8,621 nt of DNA from Oscillospiraceae bacterium. GTDB lineage: Bacteria; Bacillota_A; Clostridia; Oscillospirales; JAAYXM01. Below, piece by piece: positions 1-7,064 of this stretch. The DNA lies in NCBI GenBank assembly GCA_017408185.1, contig JAFQVE010000535.1:1-8621 (forward strand), in the 5' to 3' direction. Position numbers and translations under genes: made by a program. The notes beneath the pieces were generated by a model. The model did no database searches and had not been told where the DNA came from. It saw only the letters and a program-made list of their open reading frames with translations. Numbering within the stretch: the stretch's first letter is position 1; the number at the start of each line of letters is the position of its first letter.

Positions 1-87
1 CTGATTTCAGAAAATACACCGCTTGCACGCCACGACCCGGCAAGACTTGCCGAGGTTATTATGGATGTGTATAACGGGAAACTATAA
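1..87 (+). CDS. yvcK: C-terminal end of probable YvcK (CofD-like gluconeogenesis/morphogenesis factor), 5' truncated
   Basis: Frame 1 is open from the first base and ends in TAA at 85-87. It gives 28 residues containing TPLARHDPARLAEVIMDVY. The pattern His-Asp-Pro, then Leu-Ala, then a short helix resembles the tail of YvcK/CofD-like proteins. YvcK lies directly upstream of whiA in most Bacillota and Actinobacteria (rapZ-yvcK-whiA). YvcK binds UDP-GlcNAc and is needed for growth on gluconeogenic substrates and for normal cell shape. The identification rests mostly on position next to whiA, because only the tail is visible. No terminator follows and whiA begins 25 bases later, so the two are probably co-transcribed. 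Confidence 0.6.
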   Translation: MISENTPLARHDPARLAEVIMDVYNGKL

Positions 88-112
88 CACGCGAAAAGGA
101 TTGGTCATAAAA

Positions 113-1036
113 ATGACTTTTTCTGCAAAGATAAAAGAAGAGCTGTGCTCTTTACCGATAAAGAATGCCGAAGCCGCACTTGCAGAGCTGTGCGGTATGG
201 TGCTTTTTGCAAACGCAACCAAAAGCACTAAAATCAAGCTCACAACGGAAAACAAAAGCATTGCACACCGTGCATCATGGCTTCTAAAAAGCCTTTTCGG
301 ATTTGATTTCGACAAGAAAATCGTTCCCGTTGGAAGCATCAGAAAATTCAGCCTGATAATTGAAAACGCCGACAAGCTCCACGAAATATTTGACGCGTTC
401 GGGACTGACCCGAAAATTTCAATCCGCTTAAACGCTGCCATTGCGGAAACGGATGAGGCTCGCGCCGCGTTCTGCCGCGGAGCTTTCCTTACCGGTGGCT
501 CGGTGACAGACCCCGAAACAGGCTATCACCTTGAGCTTGTAACATCACACAATAACTTAAGCCGCGAGGTTATCTCTCTGCTTTTTGAGCTTGAGCTTCC
601 CGCAAAGCTTGCGGCAAGAAAATCAAACAACATAATTTACTTAAAAGAAAGCGGACATATCGAGGATTTTCTCACCCGCATAGGTGCGCCGCTTTCCGCG
701 CTTGACCTTATGCAGACAAAGCTTTTGAAGGACGTAAGAAACAAGATCAACCGCAAGGTAAACTGCGAGGTCGCCAATATGACGAAAACTGCGGATGCCG
801 CAAAAGCCCAGCTCCACGCAATAAAAATCATCAGGGAACACACAGGGCTTGAAGCCCTTACTCCTCAGCTTTACGATGCGGCAATTCTCCGCACGGAAAA
901 CCCGGAGCTTTCCCTTTCAGAGCTTGTAAAGCTCTCTGGAGGGAAAGTCGGCCGCTCCGGACTTAATCACAGATTAAACAAGCTTATCGCAATTTCAGAG
1001 GATATTTTATCACGAAAGGAAACACAGGAAAAATGA
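113..1036 (+). CDS. whiA: WhiA, DNA-binding cell division/sporulation regulator
   Basis: This 307-residue protein opens with MTFSAKIKEELCS, the hallmark WhiA start. Residues about 1-200 form the degenerate LAGLIDADG homing-endonuclease-like fold; the segment FCRGAFLTGGSVTDP (120-134) followed by YHLEL is its most recognisable block. Residues 210-237 (KINRKVNCEVANMTKTADAA) and the helix-turn-helix at about 266-291 (LSLSELVKLSGGKVGRSG...HRLNKL) match the C-terminal DNA-binding half. Length is close to B. subtilis WhiA (about 316). In this family nuclease activity is lost; the protein acts in cell division, and in Streptomyces it is a sporulation activator. The ATG at 113 was chosen because it gives the conserved N-terminus and has AAAGGA at 95-100, 12 bases upstream. 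An upstream in-frame ATG at 23 lies inside the yvcK tail and adds 30 unrelated residues. The stop overlaps the dnaE start by four bases. Confidence 0.97.
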   Translation: MTFSAKIKEELCSLPIKNAEAALAELCGMVLFANATKSTKIKLTTENKSIAHRASWLLKSLFGFDFDKKIVPVGSIRKFSLIIENADKLHEIFDAFGTDPKISIRLNAAIAETDEARAAFCRGAFLTGGSVTDPETGYHLELVTSHNNLSREVISLLFELELPAKLAARKSNNIIYLKESGHIEDFLTRIGAPLSALDLMQTKLLKDVRNKINRKVNCEVANMTKTADAAKAQLHAIKIIREHTGLEALTPQLYDAAILRTENPELSLSELVKLSGGKVGRSGLNHRLNKLIAISEDILSRKETQEK

Positions 1037-4000
1037 GCGGCTTTGTCCATCTTCATGTTCACAGCGAATACAGTCTTCTCGACGGTGCCTGCCGTATAAA
1101 CCGGCTTTGCGAGCGCGCAAAGCAGCTCGGTCAGCCGGCTGTTGCCATAACGGACCACGGCGTAATGTACGGGATTATCGACTTTTACCGTGCGGCGAAA
1201 GCGGCGGGGATAAAGCCTGTTATCGGCTGTGAAGTGTATATGGCTCCGCGCTCTATGACGGATAAAGAAGGCTCTGCCGACAGAGAGCCCGCTCATCTTG
1301 TCCTTCTCTGCAAAAACGAAACCGGATATAAAAATCTCATTCATCTCGTCAGCGCATCCTTTATGGAAGGCTTTTACGGCAAGCCGAGAATAGACCTCGA
1401 TATCCTGAGAAAGCACTCTGAAGGGCTCATCTGCCTTTCCGCATGTATTGCAGGAACAATCCCGCGCCTTATTCTGCGCGGTGACTTTGACGGTGCTCTT
1501 GAATATGCAAAAGAGCTTTACACGATCTTCGGAACGGATAATTTTTATCTTGAAATACAAGACCACGGCATTGAGGAACAAAGAGTCGTCAACCGTGAAA
1601 TAATCAGAATTTCACGCGAAACAGGAATCCCGCTCGTTGCAACAAATGACGCGCATTACGTAACGCGCGAGGATGCGTATATCCAGGACGTTCTGATGTG
1701 CATACAGATGAACAAATCTGTCAGTGACCCCAACAGAATGAAGTTTGCAACAAACGAATTCTACATCAAGAGTGAGGAGGAAATGCGCGACCTTTTCCCC
1801 CTGCAGCCGGAAGCACTTGAAAACACGCTGAAAATCGCCGAAATGTGCAATCTTGAGTTTGAATTCGGCAAGCATCACTTGCCTGAATACGACACGCCAA
1901 AGGAATATGCAGACTCTCTTGCATATCTTAAGCATCTTGCAAACGATGGCTTTTCCCGCCGCTATCCGGACTCCCCCGCGGGATACAGAGAACGCCTTGA
2001 TTATGAGCTTGATATGATTACCCGTATGGGATATGTTGACTATTTTCTCATTGTGTGGGATTTTATAAATTATGCACGCTCTCAGGATATACCGGTAGGA
2101 CCCGGACGCGGAAGTGCCGCCGGAAGCATTGTTTCATACTGTCTCGGCATCACAAACATTGACCCGATGAAGTATAACCTGTACTTTGAGCGCTTCCTTA
2201 ATCCTGAAAGAATAAGTATGCCGGATATCGACGTTGACTTCTGCTACGAGCGACGTCAGGAGGTAATTGACTACGTTGTGCGCAAATACGGCGAGAGCCG
2301 CGTTGCGCAGATAGTCACCTTCGGTACAATGGCGGCGCGAGGCTCTATCCGCGACGTTGCGCGCGTGCTTGATCTTCCGTATAATGAAGCCGACACAATT
2401 GCAAAAAACGTGCCGAACGAGCTTCATATGACGCTTGAAAAGGCGCTCAAGGTTTCAAAGCCGTTCCACGATTTTTACGAAGCGGACGAAAAATACAAGA
2501 AGCTTATTGATACCGCCATTGCGATTGAAGGTATGCCGAGGCATGCCTCTACCCACGCAGCAGGCGTTGTCATTACCAAAAATGCCGTTTCATCCTACGT
2601 CCCCCTTGCCAAAAATGACGAAGCGGCGGTAACGCAGTTTACAATGGTCACGCTTGAGGAGCTCGGCCTTCTCAAAATGGACTTTTTGGGGCTTCGCAAC
2701 CTCACCGTGCTCCACGATGCCGAGGTTCTTGTACGCAAGCACACGCCCGCCTTTTCATTATCCGATATTCCCGACAATGACGAGCTGACCTTCCGCGAGC
2801 TTTCTCTTGGACGCACAGCAGGTGTTTTCCAGCTTGAAAGCCAGGGTATGACGTCTGTTGTCGTAGGTATGAAGCCTCAGTCAATAGAAGATATCACCGC
2901 TATTGTTGCACTTTACCGCCCCGGTCCGATGGACTCTATTCCCCACTATATAAGCTGTAAAAACAATCCCGAAAACATAAAATATCAGCATCCGATGCTG
3001 AAGGAAATTCTCGAAGTCACCTACGGCTGTATTGTCTACCAGGAGCAGGTTATGGACATTTTCCGCAAGCTTGCCGGATATTCGCTCGGACGAGCCGATA
3101 TGGTTCGCCGCGCTATTTCCAAGAAGAAAGAAAAGGACCTTCTCCGCGAGAGACAGAACTTTGTTTACGGAAACGAGCAAGACGGCATCGCAGGTGCCAT
3201 CAACAACGGAATTCCGGAAGACGTTGCCAACAAGATATTCGATGATATCGTCGCGTTTGCAAACTATGCGTTCAATAAGGCACACGCCGCAGCATATGCC
3301 GTTGTTTCATATCAGACGGCGTATATGAAGTTCCATCATCCGCGTGAGTATATGGCAGCGCTTCTCACCTCCGTTCTTGACTTCACAGACAAGCTTGCCG
3401 GATATTTCGAGCTTTGCCGCGAAATGGGAATAAAGGTTCTTCCTCCGGATATCAATGAGTCATCTGCAAGCTTCACGGTAAGCGGAGAAAATATCCGTTT
3501 CGGTCTTGCCGCAGTAAAAAACGTCGGTCGTTCTTTTGTGAAAACACTCACCGACGAGCGCGACGCCGGAGGACCGTTCCGCTCTCTGCGTGATTTCTGT
3601 ATGCGCTTGCAGTCTCGCGAGCTCAACCGCCGCGCGCTTGAAAATCTTATCAAGTGCGGAGCCTTTGAAAGCACCGGTGCAAACCGCGCTCAGCTTCTTC
3701 AGGTTTATGACGGCATCTTAAACGGAATATCATATATGAAGAGCAAAACGATAGAAGGACAGTTTAATCTTTTCACATCCGATACAGAAAACGAAGAACC
3801 CATGTACACCGAAGATCCACTTCCGCGTATTTCGGAGTATCCGCCAAAAACAATACTGTCGTTTGAGCGCGAGACGCTCGGTATTTATCTGTCGGGACAT
3901 CCTCTGGATGATTATGCTCCTCTCCTGGAAAGGCTCAGAACCGAAACCGTTTCCGATGCGCTCAACACCGAAAAGCACAACGACGGTGACAGCGTTTTTA

Positions 4001-4488
4001 TCGCCGCCTGTGTCTCGTCGGTGCGTCTTAAGGCAACGAAAAGCAATGCAATGATGGCTTACGCCGTATTTGAAGGAACGGTCGGCTCGATTGAGGGTAT
4101 CGTTTTCCCGAAGGTGCTCGAAAAGCATCAGGCTGTTCTTGAAGAGAGCGCTATCGTAGTTATCCGCGGAAGAATAAGCACTCGTGAGGATTCTGCGCCT
4201 CAGCTTATATGCGACGAGCTTCACAAGATATCCGAATATGAATATATGAGCACAGACACATCCGGCACAGACAAGCTTTATCTGCGTTTTCCGCGCGAAG
4301 ACTGCCGGAATGCAAAAGCAGTCAAAGCAATGACAACGGCGTTTCCCGGAAACCTTGAAACGATAATGTATTTCGAGGACACAAAAAAGCGTGTCCGGAC
4401 GCATATGGCAAATGACGTAATGCTCTTTAACCGTCTTCGCGAAATGCTCGGTGCTGAAAACGTTGTGCTGAAAAACGCCGGAGAATAA
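1033..4488 (+). CDS. dnaE: DNA polymerase III alpha subunit, DnaE type with PHP domain
   Basis: This 1151-residue replicative polymerase is close in size to E. coli DnaE (1160). The N-terminal PHP domain (about 1-280) keeps the metal-site pattern: HVHSEYS (HxH at 8-10), TDHG (D41, H42), E67 and NDAH (D206, H208). The palm/finger core includes GPGRGSAAGS (356-365). The catalytic aspartates lie in PDIDVDF (D400 and D402, corresponding to E. coli D401 and D403) and in KMDFLGL (D550, corresponding to D555). A tandem helix-hairpin-helix region spans about 805-880. A likely beta-clamp motif QFNLF sits at 910-914, and an OB-fold at about 985-1065. It lacks the inserted exonuclease domain of PolC. 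The ATG overlaps the whiA stop (ATGA), and AAAGGA at 1015-1020 lies 12 bases upstream, so translation is probably coupled to whiA. The intact PHP site differs from E. coli, where it is degenerate. Confidence 0.98.
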   Translation: MSGFVHLHVHSEYSLLDGACRINRLCERAKQLGQPAVAITDHGVMYGIIDFYRAAKAAGIKPVIGCEVYMAPRSMTDKEGSADREPAHLVLLCKNETGYKNLIHLVSASFMEGFYGKPRIDLDILRKHSEGLICLSACIAGTIPRLILRGDFDGALEYAKELYTIFGTDNFYLEIQDHGIEEQRVVNREIIRISRETGIPLVATNDAHYVTREDAYIQDVLMCIQMNKSVSDPNRMKFATNEFYIKSEEEMRDLFPLQPEALENTLKIAEMCNLEFEFGKHHLPEYDTPKEYADSLAYLKHLANDGFSRRYPDSPAGYRERLDYELDMITRMGYVDYFLIVWDFINYARSQDIPVGPGRGSAAGSIVSYCLGITNIDPMKYNLYFERFLNPERISMPDIDVDFCYERRQEVIDYVVRKYGESRVAQIVTFGTMAARGSIRDVARVLDLPYNEADTIAKNVPNELHMTLEKALKVSKPFHDFYEADEKYKKLIDTAIAIEGMPRHASTHAAGVVITKNAVSSYVPLAKNDEAAVTQFTMVTLEELGLLKMDFLGLRNLTVLHDAEVLVRKHTPAFSLSDIPDNDELTFRELSLGRTAGVFQLESQGMTSVVVGMKPQSIEDITAIVALYRPGPMDSIPHYISCKNNPENIKYQHPMLKEILEVTYGCIVYQEQVMDIFRKLAGYSLGRADMVRRAISKKKEKDLLRERQNFVYGNEQDGIAGAINNGIPEDVANKIFDDIVAFANYAFNKAHAAAYAVVSYQTAYMKFHHPREYMAALLTSVLDFTDKLAGYFELCREMGIKVLPPDINESSASFTVSGENIRFGLAAVKNVGRSFVKTLTDERDAGGPFRSLRDFCMRLQSRELNRRALENLIKCGAFESTGANRAQLLQVYDGILNGISYMKSKTIEGQFNLFTSDTENEEPMYTEDPLPRISEYPPKTILSFERETLGIYLSGHPLDDYAPLLERLRTETVSDALNTEKHNDGDSVFIAACVSSVRLKATKSNAMMAYAVFEGTVGSIEGIVFPKVLEKHQAVLEESAIVVIRGRISTREDSAPQLICDELHKISEYEYMSTDTSGTDKLYLRFPREDCRNAKAVKAMTTAFPGNLETIMYFEDTKKRVRTHMANDVMLFNRLREMLGAENVVLKNAGE

Positions 4489-4517
4489 AAAGTTAAAAAA
4501 TTGTCATATCATAGCTA

Positions 4518-4545
4518 TTTACTTTTTTAATCTAAATGGTATAAT
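4518..4545 (+). promoter_or_regulatory. Probable sigma-A promoter of pfkA, extended -10
   Basis: In the AT-rich 103-base gap after dnaE there is TTTACT at 4518-4523 (4 of 6 to TTGACA), a 16-base spacer, and a perfect TATAAT at 4540-4545. The -10 is preceded by TGG, an extended -10 element. Transcription would begin near 4552, giving a leader of about 40 bases. No terminator is visible after dnaE, so pfkA may also receive read-through from the upstream operon. Confidence 0.75.
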
Positions 4546-4591
4546 TAATATATAGAATAAGTTAGTTTTCTGTTTGAAAGGTTGATTTACT

Positions 4592-5563
4592 ATGTCAGAA
4601 ATTAAAACGATAGGTGTTCTAACAAGTGGCGGCGATGCTCCCGGAATGAATGCGGCAATCCGCGCCGTTGCACGTACAGCGGCATATCACGGCATAACCT
4701 GCCTTGGCATACGCCGCGGATATAACGGTCTCATAAACGGCGATGTCGTAGAACTGAACGCCCGAAGCGTAAACGGAATTATCTCCAAGGGCGGAACAAT
4801 GCTCTTCACCGCGCGCTGTCCTGAGTTTATGACCCCCGAGGGAATAAAGAAGGGTGCAGATACGTGCAAATATCTCGGAATCGACGGAATTGTCACTATC
4901 GGCGGCGACGGAACCTTCCGCGGTGCACGTGACCTTGCAGCAAGCGGAGTTCATACAATCGGCGTCCCCGCAACGATTGACAATGACATTTCATCAACCG
5001 AGTACAGCATCGGCTTTGACACAGCCTGCAATACTGCACTTGATGCAATCGACAAGCTGCGTGATACGATGCAATCCCACGAGCGTTGCTCTGTTGTTGA
5101 GGTTATGGGGCACAATGCCGGTCATCTTGCGCTTCATGTTGCAATTGCCTGCGGTGCTCAGGCTGTTCTCGTTCCCGAAAAACCGTTTGACTTCCAACGC
5201 GATGTTGTTGAAAAGATCCGCGCAGGACGAATCAACAAACGGTCTCACTTTATCATCATTCAGGCAGAAGGCGTTGGAAACTCAGTCGACATCACAAACC
5301 GTATTATTGAAGAAACCGGTATTGATACACGTCTCACCATTCTCGGCCACATTCAGCGCGGCGGAAGCCCAACGGCGCGCGACCGCGTTATGGCAAGCCG
5401 TTTTGGTGAATATGCAGTTCACACACTTATGGCAGGGAAAACAAACCGCGTTGTCTGCGCACATGACAATGATATATGTGATATTGATATAAACGAAGCC
5501 CTCGATATGAAAAAGGATCTCCCTGAGAATATGTATATGACCTCAAAGATAATGTCGATATAA
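4592..5563 (+). CDS. pfkA: ATP-dependent 6-phosphofructokinase
   Basis: This 323-residue enzyme converts fructose 6-phosphate and ATP to fructose 1,6-bisphosphate, the committed cytosolic step of glycolysis. The nucleotide site is SGGDAPGMN (12-20) and IGGDGTF (103-109); glycine at 107 is the residue associated with ATP rather than pyrophosphate as donor. The catalytic loop is PATIDND (126-132; D130 equals E. coli D127). Fructose-6-phosphate contacts include SHER (R165), EVMG (170-173), AEG (E226), TR (R247) and GHIQRGGSP (H253, R256). The C-terminus MYMTSKIMSI resembles the Bacillus enzyme. Length matches bacterial PfkA (about 319-320). GAAAGG at 4576-4581 lies 10 bases before the ATG. Unusual residues are alanine for the common glycine at 127, and histidines at 174 and 178 where MGRxxGD is usual. 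In many clostridia pyk follows; here a hairpin and a convergent gene follow instead. Confidence 0.97.
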   Translation: MSEIKTIGVLTSGGDAPGMNAAIRAVARTAAYHGITCLGIRRGYNGLINGDVVELNARSVNGIISKGGTMLFTARCPEFMTPEGIKKGADTCKYLGIDGIVTIGGDGTFRGARDLAASGVHTIGVPATIDNDISSTEYSIGFDTACNTALDAIDKLRDTMQSHERCSVVEVMGHNAGHLALHVAIACGAQAVLVPEKPFDFQRDVVEKIRAGRINKRSHFIIIQAEGVGNSVDITNRIIEETGIDTRLTILGHIQRGGSPTARDRVMASRFGEYAVHTLMAGKTNRVVCAHDNDICDIDINEALDMKKDLPENMYMTSKIMSI

Positions 5564-5568
5564 CAAAG

Positions 5569-5616
5569 GTAAACCGGCACCGCATGGAAGCTCAATCACA
5601 TGCGGTGCCGGTTTGC
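5569..5616. terminator. Long perfect hairpin between convergent pfkA and oxidoreductase genes
   Basis: The arms at 5571-5586 and 5599-5614 (AAACCGGCACCGCATG and its exact complement) form a GC-rich 16-bp stem with a 12-base loop. It extends by one G-T and one G-C pair at 5570/5615 and 5569/5616. It starts 7 bases after the pfkA stop, in the 88-base gap between two converging genes, the usual place for a bidirectional terminator. The U-tract is weak on both strands: GTTTGCAATA on plus, TTTACCTTTGTT on minus. Confidence 0.75.
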
Positions 5617-5651
5617 AATATATCACAAAATTGTTTTTCCAAAAGCGGCGC

Positions 5652-6950
5652 TCAGTATTCAAAGCCAAGACTTTTTGCATATTCTGACACGCTCTCAACA
5701 CTCCCCTGCTTGCGCGCTTTTTCTGCAGCAAAAGCTATTATATGGTTTTGAGTCGAAATGTCAATATCAGCAGCACAAAATCCCTTATACTCTCCGTTGA
5801 AATATTCATAGAGTTCATATATAATGCCGGTATCTCCGCCACCGTGTCCTCCCTCTATGCTTTCCTCTGTCCATTCAACAGATAGATTTATTTTCTTTCT
5901 GTCCTCGAATGTGAAAACTGTAATTTCCGTATCACTTGCATTTGCATACAGCTCGCCTTTTGTTCCAAAAATGCGGATATAGCGTCCGCCTTCATTAAAT
6001 GCATTCATTGTAAGAGATGCCGTAACACCTCCTTCAAACTGCATATTTACAATCTGGTGGTCAACAACATCGTTTCCCGCATGATATACACACGCTCCAT
6101 AGTTGGAGTTTCTTATGCCCGCAAGCACTTCTTCATCCAATGGAGGATCATTTTCTGAATATCCTTTTGATGCTGCCCAGCGGCAAAATCTCAACGGGCA
6201 TTTTTCGGAAAAATAAATTTTATTGATATCATATGGACACGATTCTCTTACAGGACAAAACGTATCCACACAACGCAAAGGTGCATTTTCAGGTGCACGT
6301 TCAGGCCTAAAATACGTCAATTCACCAAAAGAAGATACTTTTTCACACGGTCTGTCAATCAGCCATTGAATAATATCAACATCATGACAACATTTTGCAA
6401 GAAGCATTGGTGTGGTTTCATCTTCACACTTCCAGTTTCCTCTTACATAGCTGTGACTCTGATGTACATTCCCGACACCTTCAACAGCCAGCACAGACAT
6501 TACATCTCCGATCAATCCATCCATCACAGCCGTTTTCACGGTTTTATAAAATGGTGTATATCTGAGGACATGGCAAACTAAAACTTTCACACCCTTTTTC
6601 TTCGCCGCCGTTGCAATCGCAATGCATTCTTCTGCAGTCTGGGCAATCGGCTTTTCTAAAAGCAAATTGTACCCGCATTCTATTGCAGCCAACGCAGGTT
6701 CCAGATGCATTTCATCCAATGTTGCAATTATTGCCACATCCGCAAATCTGGGCACTGAAAGAAGTTCGTTATAGTTTGCAAAGCAATTTTCTTCCGGAAT
6801 ACTGAACATTTCTTTTATATGTCTTCTGCGCGATTCAATCGGTTCTGCAACTCCCACAACATCAAACATATCAGGGAGCTTCTTCATGTTTTCGACATAC
6901 GTTGTTCCCCTGTTTCCGGCACCTACCAGGATAACAGTAAGTTTTTTCAA
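5652..6950 (-). CDS. Gfo/Idh/MocA-family NAD(P)-dependent oxidoreductase
   Basis: The predicted 432-residue protein begins MKKLTVILVGAGNRGTTYVENM, a Rossmann NAD(P)-binding motif (GAGNRG, 10-15). The family signature LLEKPIA has EKP at 99-101, with lysine 100 in the catalytic/cofactor position. A CCHDVDIIQWL segment follows at 187-197, with H189 and D190 where family members hold substrate-site residues. The rest is the alpha/beta substrate domain. An insert at about 226-257 carries five cysteines (C227, C232, C238, C251, C256), possibly a metal site. Family members oxidise or reduce sugars, inositols and glycosides; the substrate here is unknown. The start is a TTG at 6950-6948, chosen because it begins exactly at the conserved fold and has AAAAGAG 8 bases upstream. 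The longer in-frame reading to 7070 would run through the promoter. No signal peptide is seen, so it is probably cytosolic. It is divergent from an AraC-type regulator, its likely controller. Confidence 0.93.
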   Translation of the reverse strand: MKKLTVILVGAGNRGTTYVENMKKLPDMFDVVGVAEPIESRRRHIKEMFSIPEENCFANYNELLSVPRFADVAIIATLDEMHLEPALAAIECGYNLLLEKPIAQTAEECIAIATAAKKKGVKVLVCHVLRYTPFYKTVKTAVMDGLIGDVMSVLAVEGVGNVHQSHSYVRGNWKCEDETTPMLLAKCCHDVDIIQWLIDRPCEKVSSFGELTYFRPERAPENAPLRCVDTFCPVRESCPYDINKIYFSEKCPLRFCRWAASKGYSENDPPLDEEVLAGIRNSNYGACVYHAGNDVVDHQIVNMQFEGGVTASLTMNAFNEGGRYIRIFGTKGELYANASDTEITVFTFEDRKKINLSVEWTEESIEGGHGGGDTGIIYELYEYFNGEYKGFCAADIDISTQNHIIAFAAEKARKQGSVESVSEYAKSLGFEY

Positions 6951-6958
6951 AACAACCA

Positions 6959-6965
6959 CTCTTTT
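6959..6965 (-). promoter_or_regulatory. Ribosome binding site deciding the TTG start of the oxidoreductase gene
   Basis: On the minus strand AAAAGAG lies 8 bases before the TTG at 6950-6948. No ATG is in frame between here and the promoter. A GTG three codons upstream of the TTG directly abuts the purine run and is too close. The site lies inside the left arm of the 12-bp inverted repeat, so a protein bound there could affect transcription through the start region. Confidence 0.6.
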
Positions 6966-6966
6966 C

Positions 6967-6995
6967 TTGACATATTTTTTATTATATGATAGCAT
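6967..6995 (+). promoter_or_regulatory. Promoter of the AraC-family regulator gene
   Basis: A perfect TTGACA at 6967-6972, a 17-base spacer, then TAGCAT at 6990-6995 (4 of 6) preceded by TGA, an extended -10. Transcription would start near 7002, giving a leader of about 63 bases to the ATG at 7065. The promoter overlaps the opposing oxidoreductase -10 box, which lies in its spacer. Confidence 0.7.
6981..6986 (-). promoter_or_regulatory. -10 box of the oxidoreductase gene promoter, no recognisable -35
   Basis: A perfect TATAAT reads on the minus strand here. Transcription would start near 6974, about 24 bases before the TTG codon. At 16-18 bases upstream the minus strand reads around AAGAACCA, with no resemblance to TTGACA and no TG extension. 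A missing -35 with a repeat arm at about -22 to -33 suggests an activator-dependent promoter. That is inference. Confidence 0.55.
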
Positions 6996-7064
6996 AAAAG
7001 AGTGGTTCTTCATAGAACAAAAACGCGCCATTTTAGCATTATATTGATTTTTCAGGTGATTTCT

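Larger units (their letters stand above)
6954..7007. promoter_or_regulatory. Perfect 12-bp inverted repeat flanking both divergent promoters, candidate AraC-family operator
   Basis: The left arm AACCACTCTTTT (6954-6965) and right arm AAAAGAGTGGTT (6996-7007) are exact complements separated by 30 bases. After one mismatch, two more bases match at each outer side. Arm centres are 42 bases apart, about four turns of B-DNA, so both sites face the same side of the helix. For the regulator promoter the left arm ends next to the -35 box and the right arm covers the transcription start. For the oxidoreductase promoter the right arm occupies the -35 region. This fits a dimeric regulator binding two half-sites. 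Neither predicted transcript contains both arms, so an RNA hairpin is less likely. Confidence 0.65.

Noticed and set aside
23..112. Possible 30-residue N-terminal extension of WhiA from an upstream ATG
   Set aside because: It overlaps the yvcK tail in another frame, and the conserved WhiA N-terminus begins at 113 with a binding site before it.
967..1581. 204-codon minus-strand open frame opposite whiA/dnaE
   Set aside because: Antisense shadow spanning the conserved PHP domain; no independent evidence.
3730..4404. 224-codon minus-strand open frame opposite the dnaE 3' end
   Set aside because: Antisense shadow of the polymerase OB-fold region, with no binding site or recognisable motif.
4489..4591. 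Riboswitch or structured leader before pfkA
   Set aside because: The predicted leader is about 40 bases and AT-rich, with no stem or known aptamer pattern.
4854..5492. 212-codon open frame inside pfkA in another frame
   Set aside because: Shadow of pfkA; composition follows the codon pattern of the real frame and no known fold is visible.
6954..7007. Invertible promoter (phase-variation switch) at the 12-bp inverted repeat
   Set aside because: The enclosed 30 bases are very short for site-specific inversion, no recombinase is in the window, and inversion would simply swap two promoters; operator sites explain it better.
7002..7064. Twenty-one extra residues of the AraC-family regulator
   Set aside because: The upstream ATG lies at the predicted transcription start with no ribosome binding site; AGGTGA precedes the ATG at 7065.
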